Of a DNA stretch of 20,583 nt, positions 1 through 6,880 are shown in pieces. The position numbers and the translations under genes are program-made. This stretch comes from Ruminococcus sp. (lineage in GTDB: Bacteria; Bacillota_A; Clostridia; Oscillospirales; Ruminococcaceae), in assembly GCA_017480485.1 (NCBI GenBank), contig JAFVAN010000004.1:1-20583 (forward strand), read 5' to 3'. A model generated the notes under the pieces. It did no database searches and had not been told where the DNA came from. It was given only the letters and a program-made list of their open reading frames with translations. Positions within the stretch are counted from its first letter, which is position 1. Each line of letters begins with the position of its first letter.

Positions 1-446
1 GCACCTTGGCGAAGAGGTCAACTATGTTGACGGCGACTTCCCCATCGGCAACAAGCTGAAGGCACTGGACGGCTACAACGACGGCACCTACATGGTAAAG
101 GCTAAGCTGGACGACGACGGCAACCCCAAGCTCGACAAGGAAGGCAACGTTAAGTTTGAGGAAGACGTATACATGGTAGAGGACGACACCAAGATGGCTC
201 CTCTGTACATGAAGCCCGATGGCTTTATCAAGTGGAGCGACGAGGCTTGGATGAGCTGGGGTTCTGACACTCAGACCCTTGAGTTCACCCTTACCAAGGA
301 CTGCGTAAACTTCATCCTTGATTCTATCGAGGCTGCCAAGGAAGCAGGCGAGGTTGACGAGAACGGCGTAAACGGTAACGACTACGGCGGGATCCTGTTC
401 CAGTGCAGCGGTAACTTTGAGGTCAACAAGGTCACCATCGACTACG
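1..446 (+). repeat. Left arm of a long inverted repeat flanking the window
   Basis: This stretch is the reverse complement of 20138-20583. Reading both copies side by side I count four mismatches in the first ~420 bases (at 142, 262, 280 and 375). Two are synonymous and two change a residue (Glu/Asp and Gly/Ala). Beyond about 424 the copies diverge quickly though still within homologous coding sequence. Both arms begin at the same base, so the window ends coincide with the repeat, as expected when an assembler stops at a repeat it cannot resolve. Confidence 0.9.
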
Positions 447-517
447 GCAACATCCTCATCAGCGACGATTATCAGGCTTGGGCTGAGGCTAATCCCGGCG
501 CTGTTTGGGGCGAATAA
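2..517 (+). CDS. Unrecognised acidic protein, 3' part (left copy of window-end gene)
   Basis: The reading frame is open from base 2 to a TAA at 515-517, so the true start lies outside the window; the internal ATG at 92 is only the first Met visible. The 171 visible residues are rich in Asp, Glu and Gly with no Cys pairs and no membrane segment. The C-terminal half contains TLEFTLTKD, then GGILFQCSGNFEVNKVTIDYG. That alternation of hydrophobic strands with a terminal KVTIDYG strand resembles beta-sandwich, carbohydrate-binding-like modules of secreted Ruminococcus proteins, but this is an impression of fold, not a family assignment. A nearly identical copy sits in inverted orientation at the right end of the window. 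The two diverge mainly in the last 30 residues (here ISDDYQAWAEANPGAVWGE). A strong hairpin terminator follows 16 bases after the stop. Function unknown. Confidence 0.75.
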   Translation, partial: HLGEEVNYVDGDFPIGNKLKALDGYNDGTYMVKAKLDDDGNPKLDKEGNVKFEEDVYMVEDDTKMAPLYMKPDGFIKWSDEAWMSWGSDTQTLEFTLTKDCVNFILDSIEAAKEAGEVDENGVNGNDYGGILFQCSGNFEVNKVTIDYGNILISDDYQAWAEANPGAVWGE

Positions 518-532
518 TCCCTAACAAATAGC

Positions 533-563
533 AAAAGAGAGCGAGTGATCGCTCTCTTTTTTT
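533..563. terminator. Rho-independent terminator, probably bidirectional
   Basis: A 9-bp stem AGAGAGCGA / TCGCTCTCT with loop GTGA (536-557) is followed by a run of seven T on the plus strand and preceded by AAAA, which gives a T run on the minus strand. It lies between the convergent stops at 517 and 574 and can serve both genes. Confidence 0.9.
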
Positions 564-573
564 GTGCCCGATT

Positions 574-1026
574 TTATGACAGCTCGAAGCTGGTGCCGTC
601 GCCAAGCTCCAGACGCTTGAGCCTGCCGTCCTCGGCCTCGGCCTTGTAGGGGATGCCCCGCACCTTGCCCTCGGGCTCGCCGTTGATGGCGCCCTCCGCC
701 GCCTCCGAAAACAGCAGAAGCATCCCGTGGGCGGGCAGCTCCGAGAGGGGGATGCTCTCGCTCTGGTCCCCAAGGGTCAGGGTGCAACTCTCGCCTATCA
801 GGCTCACGCTGACCCCCGCCAGCCCCTCAGGGGCAGTGAAGGTGAAGTTATATGCGCCTGCGCCGTCCTCGGCCTCCGTACGCTCGATCTTTGCCGAGTA
901 GTCATAGCCGTTCGAGGTTATCTCGGCGGTGCAGTCAAGCTCCCGCCCGATGGGCTCGGTCTTGTCCCCTGCGGCTCCGCAGCCCGAAAGCACAAGCGCC
1001 GCCGCGATGATTATAAGCTTTTTCAT
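574..1026 (-). CDS. Small secreted lipoprotein of unknown function
   Basis: The product has 150 residues. The start is the ATG at 1026, preceded by GGGAGG at good spacing; a longer frame to 1086 runs into the intergenic repeat and lacks a ribosome site. The N-terminus MKKLIIIAAALVLSGC is a lipoprotein signal peptide with lipobox LSGC (Cys16), so the protein should be lipid-anchored outside the cytoplasmic membrane. The mature part is a run of short beta-strand-like segments (YNFTFTAPEGLAGVSVSL, CTLTLGDQ, IPLSELPA). These resemble the LolA/LppX-type curved sheet found in many small Firmicutes lipoproteins; that comparison is inference only. It is co-directional with nnr, but 172 bases holding an inverted-repeat element separate them. 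It is convergent with the left-end gene and shares its terminator. Confidence 0.8.
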   Translation of the reverse strand: MKKLIIIAAALVLSGCGAAGDKTEPIGRELDCTAEITSNGYDYSAKIERTEAEDGAGAYNFTFTAPEGLAGVSVSLIGESCTLTLGDQSESIPLSELPAHGMLLLFSEAAEGAINGEPEGKVRGIPYKAEAEDGRLKRLELGDGTSFELS

Positions 1027-1040
1027 AGTACCTCCCAACA

Positions 1041-1191
1041 AAAAAGCCCCTCCCTCTGGAAGCAAGAATTCAGAGTCAAGAAGCAAGAAAAGGTGTCCGC
1101 AAAGCAGAGAGTCTTATATACGCGCTGAAAGCGCTCCTTTTCCTGCCCCTTGCTTCTGACGCTCTTGCATCTAGACAGGAGAGGCTTTGTC
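1041..1191. repeat. Intergenic inverted-repeat element E1 (MITE-like family)
   Basis: The left arm (AAAAAGCCCCTCC at 1041, then GGAAGCAAGAATTC, AGTCAAGAAGCAAGAAAAGG) pairs imperfectly with the right arm. Reversed, the right arm reads ACAAAGCCTCTCC, TGTCTAGATGCAAGAGC, GTCAGAAGCAAGG, AGGAAAAGG. The middle holds a short hairpin, GCGCTgaaAGCGC. The 19-mer GAAAAGGTGTCCGCAAAGC at 1087-1105 recurs on the minus strand at 9279-9297 in element E2. The outer TGTCTAGAnGCAAGA motif recurs at the left edge of E3. It fills the gap between nnr and the lipoprotein gene. Confidence 0.65.
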
Positions 1192-1198
1192 TACGAAA

Positions 1199-2740
1199 TT
1201 ATTCGTGCTCCATCTCGAAGAACGTTCTCGGGAAGCGGTCGATGATGTCGCTTGCAAGCACGCCTCGGGGGGACAGCTCTCGGCAGAGCTCCCGAGAGGA
1301 GGTGCCCATTATGTAGTCCGCGAGGATGCAGGCGCGGTCGGTGCTGATGCCCTGTGCCGTCAGGCCTCCGATGAGCCCCGCCAGCATATCTCCCGAGCCG
1401 CCCTTGGCCAAGGCCGAGCAGCCAAAATCCGTGAGCCAGCAAACGCCGTCCGCCACGGTGAGGGTCTGAGTGTTCTTGGCGTGGACGGTGACACCGTACT
1501 GCCCAGCGATCTCGCAGGCGTGTCCGAAGAAGTCCTGCATAACGCTCTGGGTGTCGGTGCCGCAGAGCCGCGCAAGCTCCGCAGGGTGAGGCGTGAGAAC
1601 GATCTCTGTCTGTTTTTCCTTTAGTATATCTATATGCGAGGAAACACAGTTTATTCCGTCCGCGTCGATTATCAGCGGGGTGCGTGAGCGCCTGATTATC
1701 TCCTGCACCAGAGCCGTGGTACGCTCCGAAAAGCCAAGGCCGCAGCCGATGACAGCCGCTTGGCTCCGATCAATCTGGGCCATTACGGTGTCGATGCACT
1801 CCTCTGTGAAAAGGCCGTCCTCGCCAACAGGCAGGGGCGTGAAGGTGCACTCGGGCATTGCAGAGGCCATGGCGGGGATGGCGGCGCGCGAGGTGCAAAG
1901 GTTCACGATGCCAACCCCCGAACGCAGGGCAGACTTTGCGGCGATCATCGAGGCCCCGGGATAGAGGGCAGAGCCGCAGAGCAGCGTCACCCGCCCGAAG
2001 GTGCCCTTGTGGGTGTTCTCGGTTCGGTAGGGCAGCAGGCTGCGCACAAAGGCCTTGTCGGTGGTAAAGATCTTCTCCCGGCAATACTCGTCCACATAGT
2101 CACCGATGCCTATTTCGGCAACGATGACCTTGCCGCAGCGCTCCTTGGCGGGAGAGAGCAGCATACCCAGCTTGGGCTTGTGGAAGGTGAGCGTCTCGTC
2201 GGCCTCGAAGGCGTTGGGGCTTATGCGGCCGCTGAGGCTGTTGATGCCCGAGGGCACATCGCAGGCGATCTTGTAGGCGTCGCTGAGGGCGGCCCGCAGG
2301 AAGAGCTTCTGCACATCAGGGGAAAGCTCACCGCGGAAGCCGATGCCAAAAACGCAGTCCACGATGACCCCTGCCGAGGCAAAGACGCTGCCGTTGTCGG
2401 CGGCTTCGTCAAGGCTTATTATCTCGCACTTATCCTTAACAAGGGCATAGGCGGCTTTGGCCAAGTCGGTCTTGGGCTCGCCGCAGCGCACAAGGGTAAC
2501 ATGGGCCGCCGAGGGCAGCAGGTAATTTGCCGCCACATAGCCGTCGCCGCCGTTGTTCCCTATGCCGCAGATTATAACGATATTATCCTTCATAAGCTTG
2601 TGGGCAACGGTGAGCACGCGCCTTCCAAGGGCCTCTCCCGCAGTGTCCATAAGCTCCTTTATCGTAACGCCGTGGGCGGCTGCCGCCAGCTCCGCAGTTC
2701 TCATCTGCGGCGGCGTTACTACAAGCTTATCAAGCTCCAT
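1199..2740 (-). CDS. nnr: Bifunctional NAD(P)H-hydrate epimerase / ADP-dependent NAD(P)H-hydrate dehydratase
   Basis: This 513-residue metabolite-repair enzyme is cytoplasmic. The N-terminal YjeF-type epimerase domain (about 1-215) interconverts R and S forms of hydrated NAD(P)H. Its nucleotide-binding signature GIGNNGGDGY lies near residues 59-68, followed by DCVFGIGFRGEL. The C-terminal ribokinase-like dehydratase domain (about 230-505) dehydrates the S form using ADP. It shows VIGCGLGF, DADGIN, LTPHPAELARL and GGSGDMLAGLIGGL near 447-460, where the Asp is the expected catalytic base. Length is typical for the fused form. The ATG at 2740 has AGGAGG upstream. The gene follows acpS after 18 bases, a pairing common in bacteria, and both probably belong to one transcript with the DUF6106-like gene. 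Confidence 0.95.
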   Translation of the reverse strand: MELDKLVVTPPQMRTAELAAAAHGVTIKELMDTAGEALGRRVLTVAHKLMKDNIVIICGIGNNGGDGYVAANYLLPSAAHVTLVRCGEPKTDLAKAAYALVKDKCEIISLDEAADNGSVFASAGVIVDCVFGIGFRGELSPDVQKLFLRAALSDAYKIACDVPSGINSLSGRISPNAFEADETLTFHKPKLGMLLSPAKERCGKVIVAEIGIGDYVDEYCREKIFTTDKAFVRSLLPYRTENTHKGTFGRVTLLCGSALYPGASMIAAKSALRSGVGIVNLCTSRAAIPAMASAMPECTFTPLPVGEDGLFTEECIDTVMAQIDRSQAAVIGCGLGFSERTTALVQEIIRRSRTPLIIDADGINCVSSHIDILKEKQTEIVLTPHPAELARLCGTDTQSVMQDFFGHACEIAGQYGVTVHAKNTQTLTVADGVCWLTDFGCSALAKGGSGDMLAGLIGGLTAQGISTDRACILADYIMGTSSRELCRELSPRGVLASDIIDRFPRTFFEMEHE

Positions 2741-2758
2741 ACATATTCCTCCTCTTGT

Positions 2759-3130
2759 TCATTGTGCATCGTACGCCACGCATATCGCCTCGGCCAGCTC
2801 TCGGGTGTGAGTGATGCTCACCGAGAAGCTCAGGCCCTCGGCGGCCTTTGCGGCCCTGCCGCAGAGGCGCAGATATGGGGCGCCCAGCTCATCCCGCAGC
2901 ACCTCGACCTCGGTGAGGGAGAAGTCCCGAACCCCTGTGCCAAGGGCCTTGGAAAAGGCCTCCTTTGCCGCCCAGTTCCCTGCCAGCGACTCATAGCTTT
3001 TCTTTTCACACCAGAACAGCTGCTGCTCGGCGGCGGAATAGACCCTGTCCACAAAGCGCGGGTTCTCGCAGCCCCGTTTTACTCTGTCGATCTCCACAAG
3101 GTCGATGCCCGTTGTTATCCTTATACTCAT
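2759..3130 (-). CDS. acpS: Holo-[acyl-carrier-protein] synthase
   Basis: This 123-residue enzyme transfers the 4'-phosphopantetheine arm of coenzyme A to the serine of apo-acyl carrier protein, activating fatty-acid synthesis in the cytoplasm. Family hallmarks are present: TGIDLVEIDRVKR at 7-19, with the Mg-binding Asp10, and NWAAKEAFSKALGTG at 52-66, with the second metal ligand Glu57. The length matches the trimeric AcpS type. The C-terminal VSITHTRELAEAIC is also normal. The start ATG at 3130 has only a weak ribosome site. It lies 5 bases after the upstream stop at 3136, so translation is probably coupled to the preceding gene. Confidence 0.95.
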   Translation of the reverse strand: MSIRITTGIDLVEIDRVKRGCENPRFVDRVYSAAEQQLFWCEKKSYESLAGNWAAKEAFSKALGTGVRDFSLTEVEVLRDELGAPYLRLCGRAAKAAEGLSFSVSITHTRELAEAICVAYDAQ

Positions 3131-3135
3131 AGCCC

Positions 3136-3651
3136 TTAAACCCGCATGGTCCGCGGCAGGGACTTCTTTATCAGGTCCAGCATCTCCTCGTTGGGGGTGA
3201 AGATTATCACGGTGTCCCCAAGGCTCTTGTGCTTTACCCTCAGGTAGTAATCCTGCTCCTCTGGGTCGTTGGCAGAGGCCACAACATAGGTGTCTGCGCC
3301 GTCTGTCTCGGCGTCCGAGGAATCGCTGACCTCGCCCAGAGCGGTGGCCTTTGACAGCTGCACCGTACAGAGCCTTTTGCGGGAGCGCTGGGCGATTATC
3401 TTGTCAACGTCCAGCTCGCCGTTGGTCAGGATGTATTCGTACTCGATGTACTGGGCGGTAACGAAATAATAGCCGCCGTAGAGGGACAGGGCCGCCAGCG
3501 CAATGCCGAACATCAGCAGCTGCGGTATCATCATGCTGAACAGGAACAGCGCCATCGCCAGCATCACCGCGATGAACACGATGAGTATCTTGCGGGTATT
3601 GTCATTCTTGCTCGTTTGTCTAATAACATTTTGCTCCTTGAACACGTCCAT
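3136..3651 (-). CDS. Two-helix membrane protein, DUF6106-like
   Basis: The product has 171 residues. I place the start at the ATG at 3651, which has AAGGAG at good spacing. The frame stays open to 3855 but that extension crosses the intergenic hairpins. The N-terminus MDVFKEQNVIRQ is followed by two hydrophobic segments at about 21-40 and 44-65, separated by MIPQ. A cytoplasmic-looking C-terminal domain of about 105 residues follows: YIEYEYILTNGELDVDKIIAQRSRK, an acidic loop SDSSDAETDG, then YYLRVKHKSLGDTVIIFTPNEEMLDLIKKSLP. The layout and the ILTNGELDVDKI region fit the uncharacterised Ruminococcaceae family DUF6106 as I remember it; a profile search was not possible. It heads the cluster with acpS and nnr. 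Function unknown. Confidence 0.8.
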   Translation of the reverse strand: MDVFKEQNVIRQTSKNDNTRKILIVFIAVMLAMALFLFSMMIPQLLMFGIALAALSLYGGYYFVTAQYIEYEYILTNGELDVDKIIAQRSRKRLCTVQLSKATALGEVSDSSDAETDGADTYVVASANDPEEQDYYLRVKHKSLGDTVIIFTPNEEMLDLIKKSLPRTMRV

Positions 3652-3724
3652 GGTAGGGTTCTCCTTTTCTTTGCTTGTATGCTGTGGATAGTTTTTTTGC
3701 GGAAAGGCTTCTCCGCATTGGGTA

Positions 3725-3803
3725 TTCCCTCGCCGCCTGCGGCGGCTCGGGGAAGAGCGGAAAAAGATATTCTCCCCCTTCGGGGGAGATACCATTTTTC
3801 CGC
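3725..3803. repeat. Two adjacent hairpins between the solute-binding gene and the DUF6106-like gene
   Basis: The first hairpin (3725-3754) pairs TTCCCTCGCCGCC with GGCGGCTCGGGGAA around TGC. The second (3757-3803) pairs GCGGAAAAA with TTTTTCCGC at its base and TCTCCCCC with GGGGGAGA around TTCG at its tip. On the minus strand the tip stem is followed by ATATCTTTTT, so it may terminate the upstream gene. The double structure is larger than a simple terminator and could be a REP-like sequence. Confidence 0.6.
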
Positions 3804-3820
3804 CGGATCTTAATATCAGC

Positions 3821-5089
3821 TTACTCCGCGCCGACGGTGGCGGCAATGACGTCATAGAGCTGACTTCCCTGCTCGTTGATGTCGGCGTTGTTGTAGATCA
3901 CATTTCCCGAAAGCTCCTCGAAGGCGGAGACGATGCTGTCGTTTTCCAGCAGCGGCGCGATGGAGGTCATGCGGGGCTCACGGACAAGCTTTGTGTGGGC
4001 ATCGAACTGTATGCCCGCCAGCATATCGTTGGCCTCCAGCACCTCCTGAGCGGAGCGGCTGAGAGGTATGCCCTTTTCGAGGCCCTGCTTCTGGGCCATC
4101 TCTTCGCTGTTGAGCAGGAAGTTTACAAGCTCGGCGGCCTCGGCGGGGTGCTGGGTGTCCTTGCGTATGCAGTAGAGGCTGGTGGGCTTGGCGTACCAGC
4201 CAAAGACCTGCGCCCCATCGGCACAGAGGAAATCTCCTATTGCAACCTCCACGCCGCTGTCCAGCAGAGGCGTGCAGTAATAGGCGGCATCGGATATCCA
4301 CATCACCATGCCCGCAGACTTTAGGTCGGCGAAGTCGTTCTTGCCGATCTCGGCGATGGGCACGGCAACCTTGCGCCGCAGCAGCTCGCAGTAAAAGTCC
4401 AGCATATCCGTTACCTGCTGGCGGTCGAAGCCCAGCCTGTTGTCGTCGTCAAGGATGCGCTTGCCAAGCTTCTGCTCCTCGTAGGCCACTGCCATGAGCC
4501 AGGCGGACTTTCGGGTTATTGTCAGAGGGTACATCCCGTCGGGGCTCATGACCTCGGCGGCCTCGAAAAGGTCGTCCCAGTCCGAGGGGATGTCAAGGCC
4601 GTAGCTGTTGTAGATGTCCTTATTGTAGAAAAAGATCTGTGTGTTGAGGGCCGTAGAGATGCCGTTCAGCTTGCCGTTCACGGTGCCGTAGGACAGGTCC
4701 TCCTTGGAGAAATTATCGAGCTTTATCTGATCCGACAGCTCGTACATATCGTAGAAGCCCTCGCCATCGGGGGAGAAGACCTCCAGCCAGTCGTAGTTTA
4801 TCAGCATAACGTCGCAGTTATTGCCCGCAGCGTAATCTATGGCGATACGCCTGCGGTAGCCGTCAAACTCGCTATACCGCGCAACGACGTCGATCTCGGG
4901 GTGCTGCTTTGCAAAGTCTGCCAGTGCGTCCACAGTGTAGCTGTGGCGCACGTCCTTGCCCCACCAAGAGAAGCTTATGCGGGTGGTCCTTGAAACGCTG
5001 CCTTTAAGGGAGGACTCGAAGGAGCAGGAGCTCAGGCCCAGCACCGCGGCAGTTAGGAGGGGGATAAGCTTTTTCATTCTCTTGCTCAA
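3821..5089 (-). CDS. Extracellular solute-binding lipoprotein (ABC transporter family 1, sugar type)
   Basis: This 422-residue lipoprotein has signal peptide MSKRMKKLIPLLTAAVLGLSSC, with lipobox LSSC and acylated Cys22. The mature part follows the family 1 solute-binding pattern: ISFSWWGKDVRHSYTVDALADFAKQ, PEIDVVARYSEFDGYRRRIA, NCDVMLINYDWL, FFYNKDIYNSYGLDIPSDWDDLFEAA. Late in the chain are VFGWYAKPTSLYCIRKDTQHPAEAAELVNFLLNSEEMA. It should capture a solute, probably a sugar, at the outer face. I choose the TTG at 5089: GGAGG lies 7 bases upstream, whereas the ATG at 5077 has no site at usable distance. The TTG overlaps the upstream stop (TTGA), so translation is coupled to the degenerate-GGDEF gene. 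No permease or ATPase gene is present nearby, so it may serve as a sensor partner or use a distant transporter. Confidence 0.9.
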   Translation of the reverse strand: MSKRMKKLIPLLTAAVLGLSSCSFESSLKGSVSRTTRISFSWWGKDVRHSYTVDALADFAKQHPEIDVVARYSEFDGYRRRIAIDYAAGNNCDVMLINYDWLEVFSPDGEGFYDMYELSDQIKLDNFSKEDLSYGTVNGKLNGISTALNTQIFFYNKDIYNSYGLDIPSDWDDLFEAAEVMSPDGMYPLTITRKSAWLMAVAYEEQKLGKRILDDDNRLGFDRQQVTDMLDFYCELLRRKVAVPIAEIGKNDFADLKSAGMVMWISDAAYYCTPLLDSGVEVAIGDFLCADGAQVFGWYAKPTSLYCIRKDTQHPAEAAELVNFLLNSEEMAQKQGLEKGIPLSRSAQEVLEANDMLAGIQFDAHTKLVREPRMTSIAPLLENDSIVSAFEELSGNVIYNNADINEQGSQLYDVIAATVGAE

Positions 5090-6570
5090 TGCTTTCCCTC
5101 CGTTCCGTCAGCGGGCTTGTAGAAGACGCATACGCTCTTCTCCTCGGCAAGGGAGAGCGCCAGCGCTTCGGACGCCGCAAAGTCGAGCTCGTCAAAGGTG
5201 CTGCCGTCGTCGGGATAGATGCAGACGCCCATTCCGATGCCGAGCCTTGTGCCCTCTTCGCCGCCCACCGTTAGCTCGCTCAGCTGCTCGCAGAGCTTTG
5301 TCAGCTGGCTTTTAAGCTCGTCGTGGGCCTTGAAGATATCGTAATCCGAATAATCGGCAAAGATCATGAACTCGGCCTTGTCGTTAAGGCCTGCAACCGT
5401 GTCGTTGTCAAAATATCCCTTGATGAGCTCCGCGATGTTCTTCATGACGGTATCCGCGAACTCGTCGCCCAGCCTGCTGCGGATGAGCTCGTAGTCCTTT
5501 ATCTTCACCAATGCGTAGGCCCAGGTGCTGCCCACCAGAGTGGTCTCCATCACGTCAGAGATACGCTCCTCGCAGTAATAGCCGCTCATCAGGCCCGTGA
5601 GCTGGTCGGTGGCGTTCCGTGCCAGAGCAGGCGAATGTCCCGAGTACAGATAGACCGAGGAAACGATGATGCCGCCCACGATGAACACAAACAGCATCGA
5701 AACAAAGGTTATCAGCGCAAAGTTCACGGTGCGCATCCTGCCGGCGTCAGCGGCGTCCCCGTGGAGGATAACGGCGTAGACGTTCCAGCCGTTATCGGCG
5801 GTCATCATGCAGGCCGAGCGCTTGCTGCTGCAAACGGCAGAGCCGGAGTCTCTGAGCCCCTCGGTAACGGACGAGGGGATAGGGCCGCCCACCTCGGCCT
5901 CGCCGAACTCGGGCGAAAAGATCACCCGTCCTTTGCTGTCGGTGACGTAAACTGCCAGCTCGGCAGCGCCGTTCATCTTTTCAAAAACGCTGCCAAGGCT
6001 GGTGGTATAAAAGCCGCTAATAAAAAGGGCGTTGTCGTTTATTTTCTTGATATAGCAGGCGCGGGGCAGAGTGCTGTCGGGGAAAACGACCCAGGTGCTG
6101 TCCCTGCCGTCCAGAAGATCTATGCCGTTTTGGAAGCCCTCGGTCCCAAGGCTGTCCCGCAAACCGTCGGAGACCAGACCCGCAGTCATTCCGTTTGAAT
6201 AGAGCACGCCGCAGTCGCTGTATTCCAGCAGGTAGGCCGTAAGGCTCAAGCTGTCGGTTATGCGGGCCAGCATATCAAGCTCCGCGGGGGTGGGCTCACT
6301 GTTCTTGGGATAAAAGGCCTCTGCCCCCGGCTCGGAATAGAGCACCGAGGCTGCGCCCTCGAAGCCGTCGCAGTAGTTCTCGATGTTCCTCACCGACTGC
6401 CTGGCGGCCCCTGTTGTATAGCTCAGAGACTGGTTATTCAGGGCGCTGTTATTTGCCCGCAGGAAAAACATCGCCACGAGCCCGAAGACAACTATCCCCA
6501 GAATGGTATACATAAACACGAGTATATTTCTCATCGAGAGCATCCGCTTGAAGAGATTTTGTCCGTTCAC
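5086..6570 (-). CDS. Membrane sensor protein with degenerate GGDEF domain
   Basis: The product has about 494 residues. One membrane helix lies near residues 15-37 (ILVFMYTILGIVVFGLVAMF). An extracellular domain of about 245 residues follows, ending DNGWNVYAVIL as in Cache-like sensors, then a second helix near 283-309. The cytoplasmic domain begins DQLTGLMSGYYCEERI, the usual entry to GGDEF domains. At the active loop it reads NDKAEFMIF, so DKAEF replaces GGDEF. Diguanylate cyclase activity is therefore unlikely and a signalling or nucleotide-binding role more so. The frame is open to an ATG at 6615, but the promoter -10 box lies inside that extension. I choose the GTG at 6570, with AAGGA 11 bases upstream; the ATG at 6543 is another option. 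A 7-codon ORF (MKGRWAA) at 6590-6567 overlaps the GTG. The gene is coupled to the solute-binding lipoprotein, suggesting the two sense one ligand. Confidence 0.8.
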   Translation of the reverse strand: MNGQNLFKRMLSMRNILVFMYTILGIVVFGLVAMFFLRANNSALNNQSLSYTTGAARQSVRNIENYCDGFEGAASVLYSEPGAEAFYPKNSEPTPAELDMLARITDSLSLTAYLLEYSDCGVLYSNGMTAGLVSDGLRDSLGTEGFQNGIDLLDGRDSTWVVFPDSTLPRACYIKKINDNALFISGFYTTSLGSVFEKMNGAAELAVYVTDSKGRVIFSPEFGEAEVGGPIPSSVTEGLRDSGSAVCSSKRSACMMTADNGWNVYAVILHGDAADAGRMRTVNFALITFVSMLFVFIVGGIIVSSVYLYSGHSPALARNATDQLTGLMSGYYCEERISDVMETTLVGSTWAYALVKIKDYELIRSRLGDEFADTVMKNIAELIKGYFDNDTVAGLNDKAEFMIFADYSDYDIFKAHDELKSQLTKLCEQLSELTVGGEEGTRLGIGMGVCIYPDDGSTFDELDFAASEALALSLAEEKSVCVFYKPADGTEGKH

Positions 6571-6605
6571 GCCGCCCACCGTCCTTTCATTATACTCCAA
6601 TTTAT

Positions 6606-6634
6606 ATAATACCATTTTTTATTAGATAAATCAA
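6606..6634 (-). promoter_or_regulatory. Sigma-A promoter of the degenerate-GGDEF / solute-binding pair
   Basis: On the minus strand, -35 TTGATT (6634-6629) and -10 TATTAT (6611-6606) are separated by exactly 17 bases. Transcription should begin near 6600, downstream of the ATG at 6615, which rules out that upstream start codon. Confidence 0.8.
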
Positions 6635-6812
6635 GCCTTTTTTGGTTTTAATTCTTGGTATAAAATAGGAATGGCGGAGGGAATCCCTGCGGGGCTTGTG
6701 GCACGTCCTTGGATTTATGTTAAGCCCAACATCGGCGGTCGCCCTGTTTGCGTGCCACTGCTCACGCGACTTGCGTGGTACACGCTGTGTACCACTTATT
6801 CATAAAAAAACG
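6616..6812. other. Structured intergenic region between divergent operons, upstream of metA
   Basis: No gene is visible in this stretch. It holds a perfect 9-bp inverted repeat GTGGTACAC-GCT-GTGTACCAC at 6775-6795, ending 17 bases before the metA -35 box. It also holds a wider inverted pair GTGGCACG (6698-6705) and CGTGCCAC (6751-6758). GGCGGAGGGA near 6673 briefly resembles the opening of a SAM-I riboswitch, but the conserved core does not follow. The 9-bp repeat is well placed to be an operator for metA; that is inference. Confidence 0.5.
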
Positions 6813-6841
6813 TTGAAATGTCTGAAAAACTGTGGTATAAT
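6813..6841 (+). promoter_or_regulatory. Sigma-A promoter of metA
   Basis: -35 TTGAAA (6813-6818) and a consensus -10 TATAAT (6836-6841) are 17 bases apart. The predicted leader is only about 33 bases, ending in AAAGGAGG at 6865-6872, so there is no room for a riboswitch between promoter and gene. Confidence 0.9.
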
Positions 6842-6880
6842 ATTTAAGAATTCCATCAAAGCGCAAAGGAGGCACCTTAA

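Noticed and set aside
1760..3139. Long plus-strand open frame (459 codons) opposite nnr and acpS
   Set aside because: It lies wholly antisense to well-recognised genes, has no ribosome site, and its composition reflects the codon bias of the opposite strand.
3652..3855. N-terminal extension of the DUF6106-like gene
   Set aside because: It runs through the intergenic hairpins, lacks a ribosome site, and a good AAGGAG site precedes the ATG at 3651.
6571..6615. Upstream ATG of the sensor gene at 6615
   Set aside because: The -10 box of its own promoter lies inside this extension, so it cannot be in the transcript.
6665..6760. SAM-I riboswitch upstream of metA
   Set aside because: Only GGAGGGA is reminiscent; the conserved core following it is absent and the segment lies upstream of the mapped-by-eye promoter.
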